Below are positions 57,727 through 64,000 of a stretch of DNA of 64,000 bases, piece by piece; the stretch's first letter is position 1; each line of letters opens with the position of its first letter. Source of the stretch: Streptomyces sp. GQFP. GTDB lineage: Bacteria; Actinomycetota; Actinomycetes; Streptomycetales; Streptomycetaceae. Position numbers and translations under genes: made by a program. The stretch covers positions 6,014,001 through 6,078,000 of the forward strand of contig NZ_CP089312.1 in assembly GCF_021545335.1 (NCBI RefSeq), written 5' to 3'. The notes under the pieces were generated by a model. It ran no database searches, was not told where the DNA came from, and worked only from the letters and a program-made list of their open reading frames with translations.

Positions 57727-59049
57727 TTGAGCAGCGCCGCGCCCCGCACCACCGGCCAGGACCACCTGTGGTCGGTGGACGAACACCTGGAGGACATCCT
57801 CGCGACCGTCCGCCCCCTCGAACCCATCGAGCTGCAGATCCTCGACGCCCAGGGCTGTGTCCTGGTCGAGGACGTCACGGTGCAGGTCTCCCTGCCGCCG
57901 TTCGACAACAGCTCCATGGACGGGTACGCGGTCCGGGTCGCCGATGTCGCGGGCGCGAGCGAGGAGTACCCGGCCGCCCTGACGGTGATCGGGGACGTCG
58001 CGGCCGGCCAGGACGGGCTGCTCCACGTGGGCCCCGGCCAGGCCGCCCGCATCATGACCGGCGCCCCGCTCCCGCCCGGCGCCGAGACCGTCGTCCCCGT
58101 GGAGTGGACCGACGGCGGCCTCGGCGAGGGCCCCGTCACCGGGATGCGGCCCGGCAGCGCGGACCCCGAGGGCCCTCAGGGCCAGGTGCGCGTGCACCGC
58201 CCGGCACCGGCACGCGCGCATGTGCGCGCGCAGGGCAGCGACGTCCAGGCCGGTGACCGCGCCCTCGCCGAGGGCACCGTCCTCGGCCCGCCGCAGATCG
58301 CCCTGCTCGCCGCGATCGGCCGTGGCACCGTACGCGTGCGCCCGCGCCCGCGCGTGGTCGTCATGTCCACCGGCAGCGAGCTGATCCAGCCCGACGAGAA
58401 GCTCACCGGCGGCCAGATCTACGACTCCAACAGCTTCGCCCTCACCGCCGCCGCCCGGGACGCCGGAGCGATCGCCTACCGCGTGGGCGCGGTCGCCGAC
58501 GACGCCGAGACCCTCCGCTCCACCATCGAGGACCAGCTCGTCCGCGCCGACCTCGTCGTCACCACCGGAGGCGTCAGCGTGGGCGCCTACGACGTGGTCA
58601 AGGAGGCCCTCTCGCACGTGGCCGACGAGGACGAGCCCGGCGCCGGCGTCGACTTCCGCAAGCTCGCCATGCAGCCCGGCAAACCCCAGGGCTTCGGCAC
58701 CGTCGGCCCCGACCACACCCCGCTGCTCGCCCTGCCGGGCAACCCGGTGTCGTCGTACGTCTCCTTCGAACTGTTCGTGCGGCCCGCGATCCGTGCCCTG
58801 ATGGGCCTGCCCGACGTCCACCGGCCCACGGCCAGAGCGGTCCTGGAGACGGGCAAGGCGCTGACCTCGCCCGCGGGGCGCCGCCAGTTCCTGCGCGGCA
58901 CCTACGCGGACGGGCGCGTGACGCCGGTCGGCGGCGCCGGCTCCCACCTGATCGCGGCCCTCGCGCACGCCGACGCGCTGATCGTCGTACCCGAGGACAC
59001 GGAGTCCCTGGAGCCCGGCGCCGAGGTCGAGGTCGTGCTGCTCGGCTGA
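57727..59049 (+). CDS. moeA: Molybdopterin molybdotransferase / gephyrin-like protein Glp
   Basis: 440 residues from a TTG at 57727. MoeA domains are present: SVDEHLEDILATVRPLEPIE, PPFDNSSMDGYAVRVADVAG and ARIMTGAPLPPGAETVVPVE. The MoCF-binding domain has VVVMSTGSELIQPDEKLTGG, DLVVTTGGVSVGAYDVVKEA and LLALPGNPVSSYVSFELFVR. In Actinobacteria a MoeA paralogue, Glp, binds FtsZ and the membrane protein GlpR/SepX. The sepX-type gene at 60961 lies four genes downstream, so this copy is probably that Glp. It may keep Mo insertion activity. Confidence 0.92.
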   Translation: MSSAAPRTTGQDHLWSVDEHLEDILATVRPLEPIELQILDAQGCVLVEDVTVQVSLPPFDNSSMDGYAVRVADVAGASEEYPAALTVIGDVAAGQDGLLHVGPGQAARIMTGAPLPPGAETVVPVEWTDGGLGEGPVTGMRPGSADPEGPQGQVRVHRPAPARAHVRAQGSDVQAGDRALAEGTVLGPPQIALLAAIGRGTVRVRPRPRVVVMSTGSELIQPDEKLTGGQIYDSNSFALTAAARDAGAIAYRVGAVADDAETLRSTIEDQLVRADLVVTTGGVSVGAYDVVKEALSHVADEDEPGAGVDFRKLAMQPGKPQGFGTVGPDHTPLLALPGNPVSSYVSFELFVRPAIRALMGLPDVHRPTARAVLETGKALTSPAGRRQFLRGTYADGRVTPVGGAGSHLIAALAHADALIVVPEDTESLEPGAEVEVVLLG

Positions 59050-59131
59050 CCTGTGGGCTGGGGCGGCTGAGGGGCGCGGGTTGGGAGTACCGTGTCGCGC
59101 ACAACAGGCCCGACCGGGAGCGCCGCAGCAC

Positions 59132-59614
59132 ATGAGCACGCAGGACGACCGACTGACGCACATCGACGAGGCGGGCGCCGCCCGCATGGTCGACGTATCC
59201 GGGAAGGACGTGACCGCGCGGACCGCCCGTGCCAGCGGACGTGTCCTCGTCTCGCCCCGTGTGATCGAGCTGCTGCGCGGGGAGGGCGTCCCCAAGGGCG
59301 ATGCCCTGGCCACCGCGCGGATCGCGGGCATCATGGGCGCCAAGCGCACCCCGGATCTCATCCCGCTCTGCCACCCGTTGTCGGTGTCGGGTGTGAAACT
59401 GGATCTGTCGGTCGCGGACGACGCCGTCGAGATCCTGGCCACCGTGAAGACGACGGACCGCACGGGCGTCGAGATGGAGGCCCTCACCGCGGTCTCGGTC
59501 GCCGCGCTCACCGTGATCGACATGGTCAAGGCGGTCGACAAGGGAGCGGTCATCACGGACGTCCGGGTGGAGGAGAAGACCGGCGGGAAGTCGGGCGACT
59601 GGAGCCGGTCATGA
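59132..59614 (+). CDS. moaC: Cyclic pyranopterin monophosphate synthase
   Basis: 160 residues from the ATG at 59132. It carries HIDEAGAARMVDVSGKDVTA at the start, GIMGAKRTPDLIPLCHPLSV with the conserved CHPL, and KTTDRTGVEMEALTAVSVAA with TGVEMEALT. DMVKAVDKGAVITDVRVEEK follows near the end. It acts in the first steps of molybdenum cofactor synthesis with MoaA. Its stop overlaps the mog start (ATGA). Confidence 0.96.
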   Translation: MSTQDDRLTHIDEAGAARMVDVSGKDVTARTARASGRVLVSPRVIELLRGEGVPKGDALATARIAGIMGAKRTPDLIPLCHPLSVSGVKLDLSVADDAVEILATVKTTDRTGVEMEALTAVSVAALTVIDMVKAVDKGAVITDVRVEEKTGGKSGDWSRS

Positions 59615-60162
59615 CACCGGTGACGCTGCCTGCCGATGCCGGGGGCGCGCTGCTCGCGCCGTACGCCGCCCTGGTCGTGACCGCCTCCAACCGCGCGGCG
59701 GCGGGCGTCTACGAGGACAAGAGCGGCCCGGTGCTCGTGGCCGGGCTGGAGAAGTTCGGCTTCGCCGTCGACGGACCGTGGGTCGTGCCCGACGGCGACC
59801 CGGTGGAGAACGCCCTGCGGGCCGCCGTCCAGGCCGGGTACGACGTCGTCGTCACCACCGGCGGCACCGGCATCTCGCCGACCGACCGCACCCCGGAGGC
59901 CACCCGCGCGGTGCTCGACCGGGAGGTCCCGGGCATCGCCGAGGCCATCCGGGCGTACGGCCGGGAGAAGGTGCCGGCGTCGGCGCTGTCGCGCGGACTC
60001 GCCGGAGTCGCGGACGGCACGCTGATCGTCAACCTGCCGGGTTCCAGCGGCGGCGTGAAGGACGGACTGGCGGTGCTGGAACCCCTGTTGAAGCACGCCG
60101 TCGACCAGATCCGGGGCGGCGATCACCCCAGACCCGGCGGCAGCAGTGGGGGTGCGAGCTGA
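59611..60162 (+). CDS. mog: Molybdopterin adenylyltransferase-type protein (MogA/MoaB)
   Basis: 183 residues from the ATG at 59611. It is a MoCF-binding fold with YAALVVTASNRAAAGVYEDK, AGYDVVVTTGGTGISPTDRT and PEATRAVLDREVPGIAEAIR, ending VNLPGSSGGVKDGLAVLEPL with the GSS-x-G-V loop. It activates molybdopterin by adenylation before metal insertion. Its stop shares bases with the CTG that probably starts the next gene. Confidence 0.93.
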   Translation: MTPVTLPADAGGALLAPYAALVVTASNRAAAGVYEDKSGPVLVAGLEKFGFAVDGPWVVPDGDPVENALRAAVQAGYDVVVTTGGTGISPTDRTPEATRAVLDREVPGIAEAIRAYGREKVPASALSRGLAGVADGTLIVNLPGSSGGVKDGLAVLEPLLKHAVDQIRGGDHPRPGGSSGGAS

Positions 60163-60794
60163 ACAGCCCATCCTGGCCGGTCGAGCTGGTGGACGGCGAT
60201 GTCGTCCTCCGGCCCGTCAGGCTGCGCGACCAGCGGGTCTGGCGCGAGGTCAACCGGCGCAACCGGGACTGGCTGCGCCCCTGGGAGGCGACGATCCCGC
60301 CTCCGACACCGAGCGGCCCGATCGCCCACCGGCCGACCTACCGTCAGATGGTCCGCCATCTGCGCGCGGAGGCGAACGCGGGCCGGATGCTGCCGTTCGC
60401 CATCGAGTACCAGGGGCAGCTGGTCGGCCAGTTGACGGTCGCAGGCATCACCTGGGGCTCGATGTGCTCGGGCCATGTCGGCTACTGGGTGGACGAGGCG
60501 GTGGCGGGCCGTGGCGTCATGCCGACGGCGGTCGCCCTCGCTGTCGACCACTGCTTCCGCACGGTCGGACTGCACCGCATCGAAGTCTGCATTCGCCCCG
60601 AGAACGGGCCCAGCCGCCGGGTCGTGGAGAAACTCGGATTCCGCGAGGAGGGACTCAGACCCCGCTATCTCCACATCGACGGGGCTTGGCGCGACCATCT
60701 TGTCTTCGCGCTCACAGCGGAAGAGGTGCCCGAGGGGTTGCTGAGCCGCTGGCAGCGGGCACGATCCCAGAACACGCCGCGGAATCCCGCGTAA
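60159..60794 (+). CDS. RimJ/RimL-type GNAT acetyltransferase
   Basis: 211 residues if a CTG at 60159 is the start; its TGA-overlap with mog (CTGA) and the GTGGGGGTG before it support this. A GTG at 60189 is the next choice. The protein has LRPVRLRDQRVWREVNRRNR, DWLRPWEATIPPPT, GHVGYWVDEAVAGRGVMPTA (acetyl-CoA loop) and IEVCIRPENGPSRRVVEKLG, then FREEGLRPRYLHIDGAWRDH. It probably acetylates an N-terminal amine of a ribosomal or other protein. It is part of the moaC-mog transcript. Confidence 0.88.
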   Translation: MNSPSWPVELVDGDVVLRPVRLRDQRVWREVNRRNRDWLRPWEATIPPPTPSGPIAHRPTYRQMVRHLRAEANAGRMLPFAIEYQGQLVGQLTVAGITWGSMCSGHVGYWVDEAVAGRGVMPTAVALAVDHCFRTVGLHRIEVCIRPENGPSRRVVEKLGFREEGLRPRYLHIDGAWRDHLVFALTAEEVPEGLLSRWQRARSQNTPRNPA

Positions 60795-60960
60795 ATTGAA
60801 TAAGTGTTCGAAAGCGATCGACTTCGGGTGTCAAATGCGCACCCTCGATGACCCCCTGATCGCACCGATCACAAAAAAAGCTCGAAATATCAGCCAGATC
60901 GTGCGACACACCGGCTCAATTGGCAGATGGCCTCACACAAACCCCTCTACCGTGTGAGGC

Positions 60961-62196
60961 GTGAGCAGCAGCGGCCTCATCTACGCAGTCATTGTCGGGG
61001 CCTGGGCCGCCTACTTGGTGCCGATGTGGCTCCGTAGGCAGGACGAGCTGAACGAGGCTCGTCCGACGGAACGCTTCAGCACCGCCATCCGGCTCCTGTC
61101 CGGACGGGCGGGCATGGAGCGCCGGTACGCCAAGGACCTGCGGGCGCGCTCCACCGACGAGGGGGAGCACAGCGCCGGAGACCCGGAGGGTGTCACCGAC
61201 TCGGTGGACGTCCGGGCCTTCGCCATGCCCCCGGCCCGTCCCCAGGCGAAGGCCCAGGTACAGGAACAGGTTCAACAGGAGCAGGCTCCGGCGCAGCAGC
61301 GGGCGCCGAAGCGGGAGCAGCAGGCGCCGGCCCCGGCCCCGATGAGGGAACGGGAGCGCGAGCGCGTACCGGCGGCTCGTCGGAGCGCGGGCACCTCGGC
61401 GGAAGCCGCCGCGCGCGCCCGGCGCTCGAAGGTGCTCGCGCGCCGTCGGCGTACGACGGTGATGCTGTTCTTCGCCTTCACGCTCGGCGCGATCGTCGCG
61501 GCGGTCGGCGGACTCGCGCTCCTCTGGGCCCCCGCAGTCCCGGCGGTCATGCTCAGCGGCTACATCGCCTATCTGCGTACGCAGGAACGGGGCCGTTTCG
61601 CCTACCAGATGGACCGACGCCAGGCCGAACTCGCCGCGCAGCGACTGCGTGAGCGCCAGCCTCGGCGGCGGCCGTCCACCGACCCCGGCGCCGAGGACCA
61701 GGACGAGCACCCGGAGCCGGAGACGGACCCCGGTCTGTCGGCCCTGTCCGCGCTCGCTGCGGACCGGCGTGCGCTGGTCGAGCAGACCGACCACGCGGAG
61801 TGGGTCGACCAGCAGCGCGAACGCCAGCGCCGCCCCGGCCACGGCGACAGCTGGGACCCGGTCCCGGTACCCCTGCCGACGTACGTGACCGCCCCGGTCG
61901 CCCCCCGCGCCACGTCCGACGTGGACCTCGGCGCACCGGACGCGTGGAGTTCGGCGCGGTCGAGCACGGTGGGGCGAGAGTCGGAGGAGTCGGCGACGAC
62001 GGAGGACGCGGCCGAGTCGGAGCCGGACCTGTCGTCGGAGTCGGAGTCGGAGCAGGGCCACGAAGGCCCGGAGGGTGCGGACGGCCGCACCGACGCCCGC
62101 CGCGCGGCATCCGCCCGCCGGGCCCGCGAGCGTGGCCGCACGCCTCTGTTCGACCAGTACGAGGACGGCGAGCGGCCCCGCGCGGCCAACGAGTAA
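60961..62196 (+). CDS. sepX: Cell-division membrane protein SepX / Glp receptor GlpR
   Basis: 411 residues from a GTG at 60961. TM1 is GLIYAVIVGAWAAYLVPMWL at the very N-terminus (residues about 5-24), followed by the cytoplasmic RRQDELNEARPTERFSTAIR. A long Gln/Pro/Arg-rich disordered region follows, then two TM helices (about 165-205, VMLFFAFTLGAIVAAVGGLA). The C-terminal half is acidic and disordered, ending TPLFDQYEDG. The layout matches actinobacterial SepX/GlpR, which with Glp helps FtsZ rings form at septa. The close moeA/glp gene supports it. Confidence 0.85.
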   Translation: MSSSGLIYAVIVGAWAAYLVPMWLRRQDELNEARPTERFSTAIRLLSGRAGMERRYAKDLRARSTDEGEHSAGDPEGVTDSVDVRAFAMPPARPQAKAQVQEQVQQEQAPAQQRAPKREQQAPAPAPMRERERERVPAARRSAGTSAEAAARARRSKVLARRRRTTVMLFFAFTLGAIVAAVGGLALLWAPAVPAVMLSGYIAYLRTQERGRFAYQMDRRQAELAAQRLRERQPRRRPSTDPGAEDQDEHPEPETDPGLSALSALAADRRALVEQTDHAEWVDQQRERQRRPGHGDSWDPVPVPLPTYVTAPVAPRATSDVDLGAPDAWSSARSSTVGRESEESATTEDAAESEPDLSSESESEQGHEGPEGADGRTDARRAASARRARERGRTPLFDQYEDGERPRAANE

Positions 62197-62334
62197 CGAG
62201 CACCACACGCCTCCGCCCGGCCGCACTCGCCCTGCACTTCGGGCAGGTGGGGGAGCGTGCGGGGGCCTCGACCGAGGGTCCGGAACGGATTTCCGAGCAC
62301 CCGGATCGGGATGCTAGAGTTTCACTCGTTGCAA

Positions 62335-62408
62335 GGGCCTGTGGCGCAGTCTGGTAGCGCACCTCGTTCGCATCGAGGGGGTCTGGGGTTCAAATCCCCA
62401 CAGGTCCA
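62335..62408 (+). tRNA. tRNA-Ala(CGC)
   Basis: The acceptor stem GGGCCTG pairs with CAGGTCC, with G3 opposite T70, the alanine identity pair. The anticodon stem CCTCG/CGAGG holds the loop TTCGCAT with anticodon CGC. The T arm has GGTTCAAATCC. The length is 74 nt and CCA is not encoded. A -10-like TAGAGT lies at 62315-62320. Element remnants follow on the 3' side. Confidence 0.93.
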
Positions 62409-62642
62409 CGCACGGGCCGTTCACGAGTTGGCTCGTAAGCGGTTCACGAAATCCCGTCCGATCACTTTGATCGGGCGGGATTTCGTTGTTTCTGGGCTGG
62501 TTGGGAGGTCTTGGTGCGTGGGCCGGGGTGGTTCGCTGAACGCCGTACGGCTGGCTGCCTGTGCTTGGGCATGGGTGTGCACGCCGAACCGCGGGGCGAT
62601 CGGCGTGCGTGGACGATTCGGGGTTGTCGTACGGGCCTGGTG

Positions 62643-63030
62643 TCAGCGGAGGTGCGGAGGCGGATGCCGCCAGGGGCCTTCGGTCGGCGGCGTGTTGGCC
62701 GGGGTGCTGAGCGGAGGCAGGGGGCCGGTGGCGTCGTAGTCGGCGTCGGTGAGCCAGGTCTCCAGGATTCTCAGGTTGGCGACGGTGAGCATGATGGCGA
62801 GGAGGAGTGTCTGGGCGACTTGCCCGTGAGCGGGCCGGTGCTTGGGGTTGCCGATGTCGAGAGTTCCGCTCTTGAGGCGGCCGTTGGCTCCTTCGTTGTG
62901 GTTGCGGATGGGCCTGTAGGCGTTCAGCCAGGACGTGTGGAGGTAATGGACGTCCTGGCGGTACTTGGCCAGACGCCAGTCGGCGGCCTCGGAGTCGGCG
63001 GGAACGGTGAAGGAGCCTCCGACGCACGCC
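62643..63030 (-). pseudogene. Transposase remnant (3' part)
   Basis: The minus-strand frame contains AKYRQDVHYLHTSWLNAYRP, RNHNEGANGRLKSGTLDIGN and KHRPAHGQVAQTLLLAIMLT, then VANLRILETWL. This is like the C-terminal part of Streptomyces DDE-type transposases, with NEG-x-N in the place of the last catalytic Glu. There is no catalytic core upstream, and the frame is extended by unrelated sequence up to 63218. It lies just beyond the 3' end of tRNA-Ala, a usual integration hot spot. Confidence 0.55.
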
Positions 63031-63183
63031 GGAGGCAGGGCATCCTCTGGGCGGCGGCGCGAGGCGTTCGGCGTCGGAGATGTGGATCGTGGGCCGGGCG
63101 GCGGCATGTGTGGTGCGGATCTGTGGAAGCGCTTCGTCCCCTCCCGGAAGGGTCGGGGATTGCCGAGACAGAAAGCGCTCTCT

Positions 63184-64000
63184 ATGCTGGCGGGCGTGGA
63201 TTCAGAAGGCGTTGGCAAGGACTCTTACTTCGACTACTGTCCCTGGGATTTCACGCGTCGGGCCTCCGCCGCACAGCGTGTGGCGCAGACCGCGCACCAG
63301 AAGAGTCTGGTCGAATCCGGTGCGAGGCTTGGGCCGCGATGCTACGTCTCTTCAACTGCTGCCGTGTTCACCGATGTTCTGTGTCTGGGCGCCGACTCCT
63401 ACATCGCGGGGTACGCCTATGTCACGGGCGAGGTGCGGGCCGGGCGTGACTGCTCGGTCAATCCGTACGCGACGGTGCGTGGGCAGGTGACGCTCGGGGA
63501 TGGGGTGCGTATCGGCGCGCACGCTTCTCTGCTCGGTTTCAATCATGGTTTCGCCCCGGACCAGCCCGTGCACCGGCAGCCGCTGACGAGCAAGGGCATC
63601 GTCGTCGGGGATGACGTGTGGATCGGCTCGAACGTCGTCGTCCTGGACGGGGTGACGATCGGCGATCACTGCGTGGTGGGAGCGGGAGCAGTCGTCACCA
63701 AAGACCTCGCGCCATGGTCGATCGCCGCCGGGAACCCGGCCCGCCCGCTGCGTGATCGCCGAGAGAGCGGCGGATCGGGAACCCGGCCACCGGCAGGTGA
63801 CCTGGGTGATGCCGTGGCGAGTTTCGCCGAGCAGGCCCGGGCGCAGGCTGCCGATGTCCTGGCTCGTTGCTGGAACGACGACACCGGCCGCTACAGCGAT
63901 CGGCCGGGCGTTTCGGCGACGGTGCGCGCGCACTGCGACGCTGTGGAGATCGCCGATCTGCTGCTGGGTGCGCCACCGCAGCAGATGGCCGCCGCCGAGC
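63184..64000 (+). CDS. Hexapeptide-repeat acyltransferase (3' end outside window)
   Basis: At least 272 residues from the ATG at 63184. The left-handed beta-helix shows VTGEVRAGRDCSVNPYATVR, then GQVTLGDGVRIGAHASLLGF, NHGFAPDQPV, and VVGDDVWIGSNVVVLDGVTI, then GDHCVVGAGAVVTKDLAPWS. The ending IAAGNPARPLRDR is typical of the maltose/galactoside O-acetyltransferase group. A further helical domain begins at about residue 195 (ASFAEQARAQAADVLARCWN) and continues past the edge, so it is larger than the family's usual 190-200 residues. The substrate is probably a sugar. Confidence 0.85.
   Translation, partial: MLAGVDSEGVGKDSYFDYCPWDFTRRASAAQRVAQTAHQKSLVESGARLGPRCYVSSTAAVFTDVLCLGADSYIAGYAYVTGEVRAGRDCSVNPYATVRGQVTLGDGVRIGAHASLLGFNHGFAPDQPVHRQPLTSKGIVVGDDVWIGSNVVVLDGVTIGDHCVVGAGAVVTKDLAPWSIAAGNPARPLRDRRESGGSGTRPPAGDLGDAVASFAEQARAQAADVLARCWNDDTGRYSDRPGVSATVRAHCDAVEIADLLLGAPPQQMAAAE

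Overview
The window is chromosomal DNA of a Streptomyces-like actinomycete. The right-hand two thirds are GC-rich with strong third-position GC bias, use GTG/TTG/CTG starts, and carry a recognisable Streptomyces core neighbourhood: an hrdD-type sigma factor beside a PAT-like acetyltransferase, fruRKA, mscL, a CIRCE-controlled fmdB-like gene, galU, a moeA/glp-type gene, moaC, mog, and sepX/glpR. The left 18.4 kb has visibly lower GC and AT-rich promoter regions. It is mostly small or hypothetical genes joined by ATGA/GTGA overlaps.

Layout. 1-18440: a probable integrative, mobilisable or conjugative element whose left end lies outside the window. From left to right it holds: an XRE regulator (partial); an operon of two resolvase-like small proteins and an RsbW-like ATPase; small membrane and secreted proteins; a ribbon-helix-helix (RHH) regulator with its own operators; a lipoprotein plus a one-TM membrane protein; a symmetric array of TGACCY boxes; a VWA-lipoprotein / membrane protein / VWA cassette; an MT-A70 adenine methyltransferase; a HerA/T4CP-like ATPase with a replication-relaxation protein; an XRE regulator with an ImmA-like partner; and a large serine integrase. 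The integrase reading frame ends inside a tRNA-Arg(CCT) gene (18441-18516, minus strand), which is the probable attachment site. The operator type found at the RHH gene (4064-4122) recurs in front of the transfer operon (12095-12118), so one regulator may couple the two ends of the element.

18.5-31.5 kb: accessory chromosomal genes. These are a cupin protein, PadR, SnoaL-like and SGNH proteins, glucarate dehydratase with a double IclR regulator, an M6-type metalloprotease, a TetR/MFS pair, a divergent MarR / extradiol dioxygenase pair, and a PAT-like acetyltransferase. 31.6-42.4 kb: hrdD with a sigma-R type promoter, a TetR regulator, a 115-bp minisatellite, a WYL regulator divergent from an MFS transporter, and the fructose PTS operon. 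That operon has an unusual in-frame repeat ORF between fruK and fruA. 42.9-47.3 kb: an AraC/GyrI-like regulator, a P1-family peptidase with a Gly-Gly-His repeat tail, and a second, isolated large serine recombinase. 47.3-62.2 kb: core genes as listed above. 62.3-64 kb: tRNA-Ala(CGC), a transposase remnant, and a hexapeptide acyltransferase running off the end.

All calls come from reading the sequence and translations. No database search was possible.
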